Origin: Saccharomycopsis crataegensis
Taxonomy: Eukaryota; Ascomycota; Saccharomycetes; Ascoideales; Saccharomycopsidaceae
NCBI RefSeq assembly: GCF_037102585.1
Contig: NW_027043821.1
Span: 62,001 to 126,000, forward strand
Direction: 5' to 3'
DNA: 64,000 nt
Shown here: positions 41,257 to 50,873 of the stretch, piece after piece
Layout: every line of letters starts with the position of its first letter
How positions within the stretch are numbered: position 1 is the first letter of the stretch
Notes under the pieces: model-generated
Database searches by the model: none
What the model saw: the letters and a program-made list of their open reading frames with translations, nothing else
What the model was told of the DNA's origin: nothing
Position numbers and translations under genes: made by a program

Positions 41257-41529
41257 TTGCTGGTTGAAGCCAATTAGTCACCGCCGATACCGCTGGGGGG
41301 ATTTTTGTGCTAATTGCACCGCATTTTCGCTGCCCCCATCGTGGTTATGCACCGATGGACAGACGTCGGGGGATTCTCCATAAATACTTCACCGGTTGCT
41401 CGATATTTTTCACTTTCGAAAGTTTTGTCTTGCTTTCTTCTTCTTTTTCCCCTATCTATTATTCACAAGAAGCTTTGTTCTCCACTATCTTCTTTTAATA
41501 TTCTATCTTCCCCCCAATAATAAATCACA

Positions 41530-42729
41530 ATGATGTTCAGAAATACCACCGCTGCCCGCCGTTCAGCTTCTGCTGTTGCTAAGAGAGCTTTGTCCACCAA
41601 GGTTCTTGGTGCCGCTGCCCGTCCAACTATTGCTAGCCGTGTCGTCACCAAGACCACTGCTCAAATTGCCGCTACCAGAGGTATCAAAAACATCAACTTT
41701 GGCGGTGTCGAAGAAGTTGTCCACGAAAGATCCGACTGGCCTCGTGAAAAATTGCTTGAATACTTCAAGAACGATACTTTGGCCCTTATCGGTTACGGTT
41801 CCCAAGGTTACGGTCAAGGTCTTAACATGCGTGACAATGGTCTTAACGTCATCATTGGTGTTAGAAAGAATGGTGCTTCTTGGAAGGCCGCCATTGAAGA
41901 TGGCTGGGTCCCAGGTGAAAACTTGTTCGACGTCAACGAAGCCGTCACCAGAGGTACTTACGTCATGAACTTGTTGTCCGACGCTGCCCAATCCGAAACT
42001 TGGGAATCTATCAAGCCATTGATCACCCCAGAAAAGACCCTTTACTTCTCCCACGGTTTCTCCGTCATCTTCAAGGACTTGACCAAGGTTGAAACTCCAA
42101 AGGACGTCGACGTCATTTTGGTTGCTCCAAAGGGTTCCGGTAGAACTGTCAGATCTCTTTTCAAGGAAGGTAGAGGTATCAACTCTTCTTTCGCTGTTTT
42201 CAACGATGTCACTGGTAAGGCCCAAGAAAAGGCTTTGGCTTTGGCTATTGCCGTTGGTTCTGGTTACGTTTACGAAACCACTTTCGAAAAGGAAGTTGTC
42301 TCTGATCTTTATGGTGAAAGAGGTTGTCTTATGGGTGGTATCCACGGTATGTTCTTGGCCCAATACGAAGTTCTTAGAGAAAACGGTCACTCCCCAAGTG
42401 AAGCTTTCAATGAAACCGTTGAAGAAGCTACCCAATCTCTTTACCCATTGATTGGTAAGTACGGTATGGACTACATGTACGATGCTTGTTCCACCACTGC
42501 CAGAAGAGGTGCTTTGGACTGGTACCCAATCTTCAAGGATGCTTTGAAGCCAGTCTTCCAAGACTTGTACGAATCTGTTAGAAACGGTTCCGAAACTCAA
42601 AGATCTTTGGACTTCAACTCTCAACCAGACTACAGATCCAAATTGGCTGAGGAATTGGATATTATCCACGATATGGAAATCTGGAAGGTTGGTAAGGAAG
42701 TTAGAAAATTGCGTCCAGAAAACAACTAG
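41530..42729 (+). CDS. ILV5: Ketol-acid reductoisomerase
   Basis: Mitochondrial enzyme of valine and isoleucine synthesis: NADPH-dependent isomeroreduction of acetolactate or acetohydroxybutyrate. In S. cerevisiae it also helps package mtDNA. The basic, Ser/Ala-rich leader (about 47 residues) ends near GIKNINFGG. The Rossmann motif GYGSQGYGQGLNMRDNGL starts at residue 88. The knotted domain holds the Mg-binding region (SDLYGERGCLMGGIHG) and TARRGALDWYPIF. Length is 399 aa, against 395 in S. cerevisiae. Codon bias is extreme, with no CTG seen, fitting very high expression. This bias also creates a long but meaningless antisense open frame. Confidence 0.98.
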   Translation: MMFRNTTAARRSASAVAKRALSTKVLGAAARPTIASRVVTKTTAQIAATRGIKNINFGGVEEVVHERSDWPREKLLEYFKNDTLALIGYGSQGYGQGLNMRDNGLNVIIGVRKNGASWKAAIEDGWVPGENLFDVNEAVTRGTYVMNLLSDAAQSETWESIKPLITPEKTLYFSHGFSVIFKDLTKVETPKDVDVILVAPKGSGRTVRSLFKEGRGINSSFAVFNDVTGKAQEKALALAIAVGSGYVYETTFEKEVVSDLYGERGCLMGGIHGMFLAQYEVLRENGHSPSEAFNETVEEATQSLYPLIGKYGMDYMYDACSTTARRGALDWYPIFKDALKPVFQDLYESVRNGSETQRSLDFNSQPDYRSKLAEELDIIHDMEIWKVGKEVRKLRPENN

Positions 42730-43060
42730 ATTTGATGTAACATCGTCTCTCTTTGAATGCTCTCCTTTTTTTTAGTTCTTTCCTTTTCCCGATTTTTCTT
42801 TTCATGCTTCGTGTTTTTGTAAAATTTACTCTGTGTTTATGATTTGATATGAAATAAAAATTAAAACTTTACGATATATTTTTTAATCCAGGATTATTTG
42901 TAAGTGAAATTTTTCAAGGGTTTCCCCGCACCGATGGTACACGCGCTTGTTACGAGCCCGTTGGAAGGTTTTCAAGAAACTAAAATGTGAACTGCCCTCA
43001 GCATCTGCTTAGATATCCCCAATCTTTGCCCATAAAAAGGAGCAATAATAGGCTGTTAGC
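42730..43060. other. Intergenic, ILV5/VPS38
   Basis: Short spacer with a T-rich ILV5 3' UTR and a compact VPS38 promoter. No gene or clear motif is seen. Confidence 0.45.
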
Positions 43061-44971
43061 ATGGCTCCGATGACTACGCCGGTTTTGAATCATAGGAAGA
43101 TCAAACACTTGGTATCAATATCCCTAAGAAACATTAAAATCCCAGAAACTCTAACGATATCGGAGATTTCTCATATCGGTAACAACAAATCAAAACTTGA
43201 TCCGCTGGAATCTTCTTTCCAGAGTTCTACGTCACTTGATAACCATAACCATTCTATGGAGGCACATAATACCCAGGAGTTGGATCACTTTATTTTATCC
43301 CGTTGTTCATTCTATGATACCTTTTTTGTGCTTCAACTCCCTAAATCACAAACCCCATTCTATATCAGTGAAATATCCTCAGAATGTATGAACGTTGACT
43401 TCCACGATATAAACCTCATGGCCCTTGCATTGAAGGATCCCATTGGATTTGCTCAATTATCAAAACTGAGAAAAGTGAAGCTACGTGTGTTTGTTCGACG
43501 TTCGAACCATGACGCTCCCTGGAAAGTGTTGTTATCCCGAACAATATTCATGAGTAATTTGATGTATGTGGGGCCGGAATTGGACCAACTTCAGCACTCC
43601 TCCAAAAATAATGAATTATTTATATCCATGACTGATGGGGTATTTAAATTATCCCAGACCACAGTGCAGGAAATTCGACAAAAATTATCAAGCCAAACGA
43701 CGAAAACAATTAAGCAGGGCCGGCTGAAATTTGTAGCTAATCCCGACGGTGGCGTGCCGATGATGGACTACGAAAGTATCATGAAGCTAGATAATTTAAA
43801 ACTTTGCATAATGGATATTCAAACCATTAACTATCTGTTAACCATGGGCATCGACAAGGCAATTCGCGGTGGTGAAACTATAGAACCGCCCGCGATGAAC
43901 AGTGATTTTAATGATAAAAAAGTCCAAATCAGGAATATGAGATGCAAGGTCACGGATTTTCGGAAAGTGATAGAACTTTTGAGGAATAATAATTATCAAT
44001 TGAAGAAGAAGTTGACAACTAAAAAGAAAATTCTAGATCGCTTGAAATTATTGATTTATGATGATGGGTGTGATGATGATAATGATAATGATAATGATGA
44101 TTATGATTATGATAATGATGCGATACAGACGAACGGAAGCTCCACCGAAGATGGATTCAACAACGAGGAAGTTTACGAAGGAGTATTAAAGAAAGAGGAA
44201 CGCCTTGACAAGATCAAGTTCAAATTTGATGATGATCATAACACAGTACACCAACCCAGGGCCACTCCTATCAACCAGCATCACCAAGTTAATTCAATTA
44301 TTCTGTCGATTGATTCCGAAATTCAGACGTTGAAATTAAAGTACCATGAAAACTCTGAGGACTTACAACTACTTGATCTGCAAATTACAAGTGAGTTGTC
44401 CCAAATATTCAAAACCCTTGTTAACATATTCCCTATTATCCCATTAAATTCTAACCCTATTGAATTTTCATTGCTCGGATTAAGACTTAGCAATCTCTGC
44501 TATTTTATCAGGTATCCAAACTATAACAAGGGGGCTCAGAATCATCACTCTGCTGACGAGGATGATCTTGTCTTTTTGTCAAAGGACGACCTTCAATTAG
44601 AAATTGATGCCTGTTTAGGGTACGTCACTACATTAGTACAACTTCTTTCGTTGTATCTTGGGATTCCTTTAAAGTACCCAGTGATTTCCTGTGGAAGTTA
44701 CTCGGTGATATGTGATTATGTCAGTGCGTTAAATGATAATAATAAAGTGTTTCCCTTACACTTGAGCAACAGGTATCCAGCAATGGGACTCGCAGGGTCC
44801 CTGAAAAAGGTTATATTGTTCAAATTTGAGTATGGGGTGAGTCTATTGAATAAGAATATCCAACAAATCATGGAATCTGAGAGCCTAGTGGGACCTGACC
44901 AGAGAAACATTTTAGGAAATTTGAAAATGTTGTTGTTATATTTGGCATCCAAAGATTTAGGGACGCCATGA
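43061..44971 (+). CDS. VPS38: Vps38/UVRAG, PI3-kinase complex II subunit
   Basis: Endosomal targeting subunit of the Vps34-Vps15-Vps30 lipid kinase complex II, needed for vacuolar protein sorting. The protein begins with a C2-like region (about 10-190, LVSISLRNIKIPETLTI). It continues with helical coiled-coil segments (about 285-345), an Asp/Asn-rich low-complexity insert and a second coiled coil. It ends with the UVRAG/Vps38/Atg14 domain, seen in LGYVTTLVQLLSLYLGIPL and KYPVISCGSYSVICDYV. Length is 636 aa, against 439 in S. cerevisiae; the excess is mainly the acidic insert. UVRAG and Atg14 share this C-terminal fold, but the N-terminal C2 favours Vps38. Confidence 0.82.
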   Translation: MAPMTTPVLNHRKIKHLVSISLRNIKIPETLTISEISHIGNNKSKLDPLESSFQSSTSLDNHNHSMEAHNTQELDHFILSRCSFYDTFFVLQLPKSQTPFYISEISSECMNVDFHDINLMALALKDPIGFAQLSKLRKVKLRVFVRRSNHDAPWKVLLSRTIFMSNLMYVGPELDQLQHSSKNNELFISMTDGVFKLSQTTVQEIRQKLSSQTTKTIKQGRLKFVANPDGGVPMMDYESIMKLDNLKLCIMDIQTINYLLTMGIDKAIRGGETIEPPAMNSDFNDKKVQIRNMRCKVTDFRKVIELLRNNNYQLKKKLTTKKKILDRLKLLIYDDGCDDDNDNDNDDYDYDNDAIQTNGSSTEDGFNNEEVYEGVLKKEERLDKIKFKFDDDHNTVHQPRATPINQHHQVNSIILSIDSEIQTLKLKYHENSEDLQLLDLQITSELSQIFKTLVNIFPIIPLNSNPIEFSLLGLRLSNLCYFIRYPNYNKGAQNHHSADEDDLVFLSKDDLQLEIDACLGYVTTLVQLLSLYLGIPLKYPVISCGSYSVICDYVSALNDNNKVFPLHLSNRYPAMGLAGSLKKVILFKFEYGVSLLNKNIQQIMESESLVGPDQRNILGNLKMLLLYLASKDLGTP

Positions 44972-45676
44972 GGGAATAAAGGAGTAGTTATTTTTGATAA
45001 TAGCAGGAAGTGTTATTTTGAAAAAGTAATATGATTATCTCCAATTCCAGATGGCATATGTAAAATGGATTGATTTACGTTAGAAATGGTATTGATAAGA
45101 ATATTCTCTATAGATTTTTGTATTATATTATATGAAATATATGAACTTAACTTCATTTTGTTTACTACAGCAATCTAAAGGCAAAGCGAAGTCGATGGCA
45201 AGCCTATTTTAGGGATCAAGATCTAAAAAAAAGGTAAGACTTCCTTTCATCTTGATATCTCGAGAAAACGGGATCCTGAGCAAGAATGAATATTAGTCGA
45301 AGAACAGTCGTTCGGCACAATAAGGTGTTACCAGGAAGGTTCATCTTTTATAAGCCTATACTAACCTGATCTGTATCATTGTTTTCCAGGAAGTTCAAAA
45401 GTTCAAATTCAATGTTACACACAATAAGAAATCTTACATTTTTATCTCAATTTAGAAAAGCAAAATGGATGCACATCTTCAAGATGTTGTCATTGCAATT
45501 AAAAAACTCTTTTGTAATACACACAAAACCTAAAAACTCAAAAACCCATGGAACGAAAAGCGTAACAAAAAAGTATGCAAATTAAAAAAATGATTAATAT
45601 ACCCGTATATCATCAGACCAACAAAAATAAAAAGCATCAACAATCGTTGTGAATAAGCAGAACCGACAAAGCAACT
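44972..45676. other. Intergenic, VPS38/YOS1
   Basis: Convergent spacer. An open frame at 45379-45585 (68 codons) has no similarity I recognise and looks non-coding. I looked for an intron-bearing small ribosomal gene and found none. Confidence 0.45.
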
Positions 45677-46176
45677 TTAACCCAAAATGAGCTCGTAAAG
45701 AATGATGATGACATTCACCAAGATTAATGGAATTCGAAGCAACGTTCTGGTAGCAGATATTAAATTGATCATTCTGCCCTTCACACTAACGTCATTTTGG
45801 AATTGCTTGCCACTGCTACCCCAACCAATTCTATTCAAGAAGCGGTCTTCACTTAAGACAGCCACGGCGTTGACAAGAAGAACAACCACTAATATTTGAG
45901 TTAATAAAACAAATTATTCACAAAGCTTTGAGTTAAATATCATCAATAAAAACGTCACACAAAGATTGAGTCAAGAAATAATAGGCAATTGCTTAAAACG
46001 GCTATTCAGAAGGAAGGCAACTGTTTCCTCGTCTTAGATGTGATCTCAGAGATTGTTCACGCTAGTTAATCATCATAATAGCACGCTCTGTACAATAAGA
46101 CCCATAAAATCAAACTTCAATCAGACAAACAATAAAGTCAGCACATACCGTATAAAAGCTTCCCAAGCCCCATCAT
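45677..46176 (-). CDS. YOS1: Yos1, COPII-associated ER-Golgi transport protein, one intron
   Basis: Small integral membrane protein that works with Yip1-Yif1 in ER-to-Golgi vesicle formation. Exon 1 is only 28 nt (46176-46149: MMGLGKLLY plus one base). The intron is 46148-45889 (GTATGT...TAG, branch-like TATTAAC on the minus strand at 45900-45906). Exon 2 is 45888-45677. The product is 79 aa, against 81 in S. cerevisiae. The match is decisive: VVLLVNAVAVLSEDRFLNRI, then GRMINLISATRTLLRIPLIL and IILYELILG. Two hydrophobic segments flank a polar loop. A CACGTG lies at 46383-46388, 207 bp upstream. Confidence 0.95.
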
Positions 46177-46632
46177 CTTGTATTAGGGGTGTAATGGTTT
46201 GAAGAGAGAACTATGAAATTCTTCCTTGGAGAAGAAAGTAAGAAAAGGAAATTAAATGTTCAAGAATATTGAGAGTAAAGGAAATCGAGGTGAATTTATA
46301 GTTGATTCTGAGAGGAAAAAAATTTTTTATTCGTTGGCCGACCAACAAACAACCAAGAGCTTGACCGGAGCGTTAGCATATGCACGTGCATACCGGGGGC
46401 TCACCCCCTAACCAAGCATCGGAAGAAGCAGAAGAAGCAAGCAACTTGATGAGTGAAAAAAATGGCTGGCAGGTTGTAGTAGTATGCTCAATTTCGGTAT
46501 CGCTCTAAGTTTCTAGACTTAGATAGTGATTCTAGTACCTATTCTAATATCAGTTGAATAACCTTCTAATTCTATAGCTTTCTAATCAAGGGTCTATACA
46601 AAATATTGAAAAACTAAAATAAACATATAGAT
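46177..46632. promoter_or_regulatory. Upstream region of YOS1
   Basis: Lies between the YOS1 start and the LYC1 stop, both minus. The box TGCACGTGCA at 46381-46390 is a ten-base palindrome. A GGGGGCTCACCCCC-like inverted patch follows at about 46395-46409. No gene is seen. Confidence 0.5.
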
Positions 46633-47973
46633 TTAAAACCATGCCCATTTTTCATTGGCCTCCCAAATCAAGCCCTTATTTTGTTCAATAAGAGATTGGT
46701 CTGAGTCATTGAAAGATGTAATCGCACTCAAAGATTCCTCATTTGGGAGATCTAACTTCCCCCTGAGTTCTTCAATGATCCAGTTTCTGAAGGTGTTTCT
46801 TTGAAGAACTTCACTGCTGATCGAAGTTTGCCAGATCTTGATCCCTTTCGCAAAACGAACACTATCCAAGGCACCACCAACATATTTCAACATTTCTAAG
46901 ATCAAAATTTTGTAAACTTGTTCTTCCAAATCTGCATCGTAAATGGCCTTATCATCAGAAGTCTCGGATATAAAACATCCGATTTTCAAAACCTCAATGT
47001 CCTGATCATTAAAATTGTAGGTCCAAATGATGAACCCCACAATTTCCTCCTCGCCTTCTTCAGTTTTTCTTGTCAAATTCAATCCGAATTTTAAAGGTTG
47101 AGAGTCATTCAAATATTTATTATAGAATGCTGCTCTTTCATGGAGACAATCTACCGAGCTCACATTAAAGTCCAAGAATAACCGAACATTATTGATTCCT
47201 TGTTGGGTCTCTTCGGTACACAATTTAATAAATTTCAACTGATCATATTCATTAGATTTCTTGACTAGTTCCTCAAAACCACCTTTATCGATTAAAGCTA
47301 CCTCAAATGATGATTCTTTGTTAGCATTGTCAAATGATCCATTTAGAGGGATATTTATCCAAGGGACATGCCTGGAGATATAATGATTTTTGGCATAATA
47401 TTCGCCAATTTCGCTGTACATTGTATTGAAGCTGTAATTATCATCATCTTTATCACAGTGATTTAGAAACTTTCTACTCCAATCGTTCAACAAGTCCACA
47501 AGCATTCGAGCATATCCTTTCTTCCTTTGGTTTTCAAATGTGTAGACCGACCCAATACATCCAGTTTTCACCTTTAATAGTTCCACAGTAGCTTTTCCAG
47601 TAGCTTTTATTCTATGAGCGTCTCTCACCAACAATTCCAAAGATGATACCACGTTATAGGTTTCTAAGATATCGTTGTTTCTAGAATCAGAGTCCAAACT
47701 AATGGACAAATCCCGCAAAATAAATCTCCAACTTCCATTGATTTCATCTGTACCACTTCTCTTGTAAGCCTGGGTGTTTCCCAAGACTTTTTCACGAAGG
47801 TAGTATTGGTCGGTGGTCAATGATCCTTTCCAAGCAACCCCATTTTGAGAAAGCACAAACTGCGAGACTTCGGTATCAGGAAGTGCTGGTGATAGTTGAA
47901 ATCTTCCAGTTGAGTCATGGATTGTCAAATCCTTGAGGGAGAGCTTCCCAAGTAAATGCTGTGGTTCTGCCAT
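46633..47973 (-). CDS. LYC1: Lyc1-type lysine N6-acetyltransferase
   Basis: GNAT-family protein of the Lyc1 group. In Yarrowia and Candida maltosa, LYC1 acetylates the epsilon-amino group of lysine, the first step of lysine catabolism. ATG 47973 (MAEPQHLL) gives 446 aa; the frame upstream to 48021 lacks an ATG and was excluded. The GNAT acetyl-CoA region is seen as LLKVKTGCIGSVYTFENQRK followed by KGYARMLVDLL (about 145-180), the expected V..VYT...rRkGyA pattern. A longer C-terminal half (about 230-440) ends EANEKWAWF. It diverges from the MAPR gene. Confidence 0.82.
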   Translation of the reverse strand: MAEPQHLLGKLSLKDLTIHDSTGRFQLSPALPDTEVSQFVLSQNGVAWKGSLTTDQYYLREKVLGNTQAYKRSGTDEINGSWRFILRDLSISLDSDSRNNDILETYNVVSSLELLVRDAHRIKATGKATVELLKVKTGCIGSVYTFENQRKKGYARMLVDLLNDWSRKFLNHCDKDDDNYSFNTMYSEIGEYYAKNHYISRHVPWINIPLNGSFDNANKESSFEVALIDKGGFEELVKKSNEYDQLKFIKLCTEETQQGINNVRLFLDFNVSSVDCLHERAAFYNKYLNDSQPLKFGLNLTRKTEEGEEEIVGFIIWTYNFNDQDIEVLKIGCFISETSDDKAIYDADLEEQVYKILILEMLKYVGGALDSVRFAKGIKIWQTSISSEVLQRNTFRNWIIEELRGKLDLPNEESLSAITSFNDSDQSLIEQNKGLIWEANEKWAWF

Positions 47974-48284
47974 TTTCTGCTCAGATAACACGAAAAAAAA
48001 AAGAGAAGTTTTCCAGCACAAATCAAGTGTCTTATTTACTTTCTTTCTCTCTTATTATATAACAATAATCCAATATATCGTTGTCCGAAAATGATTGATT
48101 AGAAAGTGTCATAGATGATTCTCCGGACCAGCGCCACGTAACCACACCACCCGGACGGTTACCAAAATTGATGAAAATTACTTTATTAAAACTCTGTCGC
48201 ACCTTTTGCCCCTCCATCTACGATACTATTAAGTGTTACTCTCAGTATTTCTTTTCTATTTCTTGAGTAAAAGTTTTTAATCAA
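47974..48284. promoter_or_regulatory. Divergent promoter LYC1 / MAPR gene
   Basis: 311 bp shared by two divergent starts, with an A-tract (47992-48002) and a GC-richer centre (48120-48160). No gene or clear site is seen. Confidence 0.45.
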
Positions 48285-48653
48285 ATGACATCTTCCCAAT
48301 TTGATCCAAAGCAGCCTGTCCAATTGGCGCCTCCAAAAGATGACAAGATTCCACGTTTGGAACTTTTGCAATACGACGGTGTTAAATCTGACTTGATTTA
48401 TGTGGGGATTAAGGGAACCGTTTTCGACGTGACAAATAACATCAAAGCCTATGGACCAGGCACCTCGTATCATATTTTCACTGGCAAGGACAGTTCTCGT
48501 GGCTTGGCCAAATCTTCGTTGAAGCCAGAAGACAATTCATTTGAAAACTCGTATGTCATTGACGATCTCACCCCAAGTGAGCTCAAAGTTTTGGAAGATT
48601 GGTTCACTTTCTTCAGCAAGAGATACAATATTGTTGGTAAGGTGGTAGATTAA
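48285..48653 (+). CDS. Soluble MAPR / cytochrome b5-like haem-binding protein
   Basis: 122-aa membrane-associated progesterone receptor (MAPR) family protein. The cytochrome-b5-like fold is seen as GIKGTVFDVTNNIKAYGPG, then SYHIFTGKDSSRGLAKSSL, with the Tyr-type haem ligand of MAPR proteins (AYGPGTSY). It resembles yeast Dap1, which binds haem and supports the P450 Erg11. It is shorter than Dap1 (152 aa) and has no hydrophobic N-terminal segment or leader, so it is probably cytosolic. It could be a second MAPR copy rather than the Dap1 orthologue; I therefore give no symbol. Confidence 0.85.
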   Translation: MTSSQFDPKQPVQLAPPKDDKIPRLELLQYDGVKSDLIYVGIKGTVFDVTNNIKAYGPGTSYHIFTGKDSSRGLAKSSLKPEDNSFENSYVIDDLTPSELKVLEDWFTFFSKRYNIVGKVVD

Positions 48654-50873
48654 TCAAGTATTTCTGCTTTTTTCTTTCTTTCTGAGTAGGGGGTAGCAAT
48701 CGAACGAATGTTTTTGTTTGAGACTTTTTGTGGACTGGCTGGTTGTCTGCTTGGTATGATTTATTTTATTGTTTTCCCTTCCCTCCCCATGTACTTGTGG
48801 AGCCTAAGAACAAAAAGAAGAAACAAACAAACAAAAAAAAAATCTTTTCTCTGGCGTTAGATACGACAGTTACTATTGATATTTTAATCGATTAGCCAAT
48901 GGATAAATATGATGTTCATTATTTTTATCTCGCTTAAATAGTTTTCTTGGTCAGTTCTTTTTTGTTGTCGTCAACATGGCTCAGTTTTCATTTCTATTAT
49001 CTGAGCTCGGATTCAAATCCACCTAAATAATAATATATTTGCTGTTAATCAATTCATCATGCTGATGTACTTTTCTTAATGTTGCGAAAGCTGACAAGTA
49101 CAGTAAATATTGCTGGGATTGTTGAAATATTGCAATTCACCCTTCAGAGCTTCACAATGATCGCTTCTCTAATCAACTATGTAACCAGTATGGAATTTAC
49201 ATTTTATTTATCTCAATTTATACCGGTTGCCGTGAATAATCGAGAAAATGTAGCATACTAATATTCTGTTGCCCAATTTTGGGGTGTCAAATGATTCAAT
49301 TTTTCTTTTCAGCTATTGAAAGAAAACTACACAAGCAATTTATCATTTTACTATATTTCCATTACAAAGGTTTTATTTTGTGAATATGGTTTCCCTAATT
49401 ATACTCAGTATATGTTAGAGTTTTTGCTAGAAAACCGAATACATAATGATTTGCTTGTCAAACTTATATTTGACAGAAGACCAAAAATTTCCCGAAACTG
49501 ATGGACAAAAAGATAAATTTATTCCACGATTAACCTTTTTTCAATTTACTGAATATCACTAGATCATAGGGAGAGCAGAAATATAAATGCTCTACCGAAT
49601 TTATAAATAGCTTTGTTTGAATTACTCATATTATTTTACAGCCTAGTGTATTAATATGTTAAGCAATTCTCTTAGATGTGCCTTTTCTTTTCTAGAAAGG
49701 TCCATTCGGATACAGTATATCAGCTTGCGGATTCTCATACTGTTTGAGTCATTTCTTTGTCCTATTAATGGCCATGCTTTCACAATGAGCTGACCAAATG
49801 ATAATTAATAATATCGATTCGTGAAAATAAATAAATTATAATGTATCCTCTTATTGTCATTCTTTTATCTGTAAAACTGGTATATTTCGCTTTAATTCTT
49901 CAATATTGTTGTATACTGTCAATGAAAAACAAAATAAACAAAACAAAATGAATGGGTCAAATCCAAAAAATGAGCTCAAAAATGAGCTCAAAAATAAACC
50001 ACAGTAACTTTCTAAAGAACATTGAATATTTTAGTTATATCAAAAATGGTTGGTGAAGATCTCTTATTTCTCAGAACAATGCATGTTGATGGCCTTATGC
50101 AAGTTTATTAAACGCAGTTCTACAAATAAGTACATATTCACGACATTAGAGTACTATAAGAAGAGAAAAAGTGCTTCTTGAAGAATAAAAAAGCCAAAGA
50201 TTATCTGGTTTTGAATCAACTAATGGCTACTTTATAGAAATTATATGTAGTGCTTTCCAAAGCAAACCCAGCTATCATGAGTGTAATCTCGTTTTAATTT
50301 CGCAGCCCAAATATTTTGTGATAGAAGAGCCTGCTTTTAGAACCGAAAGAGAACTCATACAAAAATAATTCAATAGATCAACCAGGCATTGTTATTCCAA
50401 GATATTTTGAATAAATAATGATCGAAAAGTATTTATGGAGAGATAAACAATCACAGAACTTTAATTAGATGAGCTCGGGACAGTGAGATATGTGAAACAA
50501 CTTGAAATGAAGGCACCTGTGGAGCCTGAAAGCAAGTTTCTATCCCGATAGTTACTAAGCAGATAGTTATCAAATGGCTCATCCCTATGTAACTTGATCC
50601 ATGCTTAATAAGCAGGTACCACAGCAATCACTCTTTCAATGGCTTGTTCAAAGTGCTCAAACTTAATAACTTCAGAATTAGTTCTAGCAGCAATCAACCC
50701 ACCAGGTCCTGTATAATTAAATTGGAAGCCAATATTCTTCCGAGCCGTGCTATTTTTTCTCCAAGAGTGGATTTAAACGCTATAGTTAAACTGAGGCTTA
50801 CAAGTTCTTAAATTCAACTTTCCAATTTGTTTTTTTAGTTTTAGGTTATAAAATTACAAAAAAAAAAGGTAAC
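48654..50873. other. Gene-poor 2.2-kb interval
   Basis: The longest gene-free stretch in the window. It is AT-rich, with short frames of at most 61 codons (49079-49261, 49316-49501) that show no similarity. It contains a pair of ATGAGCTCAAAAA repeats (about 49967-49995) and one protease gene fragment near 50.65 kb. I see no tRNA, LTR or transposase. Confidence 0.5.
50605..50720 (-). pseudogene. Fragment of an m-AAA protease gene (AFG3/YTA12 type)
   Basis: On the minus strand a short frame reads LIAARTNSEVIKFEHFEQAI followed by ERVIA before a stop. This closely matches the end of the AAA domain of mitochondrial FtsH-like proteases, where NEAALIAAR..., HFEQAIERVIAGLEKK is conserved. The upstream NEA and downstream GLEKK are already altered. 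The rest of the gene (zinc-protease part and N-terminus) is not found around it. I infer a small remnant of a duplicate. Confidence 0.55.

Larger units (their letters stand above)
39771..41529. other. Upstream region of ILV5 with relic sequences
   Basis: 1.76 kb without an intact gene. The left part holds the coding relic described separately and a T tract (40512-40535). A 69-codon frame at 40857-41066 has a near-natural composition but no similarity I recognise. The right part is the ILV5 promoter, with a C/G-rich stretch (41110-41300), a Gcn4 site at 41250-41256 and a C/T-rich leader before the ATG. Confidence 0.5.

Noticed and set aside
41563-42669. 368-codon antisense frame over ILV5
   Set aside because: It is the mirror of extreme codon bias in ILV5, has no family similarity and starts at no supported site.
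45379-45585. 68-codon frame near YOS1, possible small ribosomal protein
   Set aside because: Checked by eye against small ribosomal proteins I know (L29, L38); no match, and no intron signals fit.
49000-49025. Possible tRNA T-arm (GGATTCAAATCC)
   Set aside because: The base pairing and G53-C61 of a T-arm do not fit, and no acceptor or anticodon arm can be drawn upstream.
48654-50873. Gene-poor gap as a centromere or mobile element
   Set aside because: No inverted or long terminal repeats, no transposase or reverse transcriptase motifs, and the gap is short for a regional centromere.
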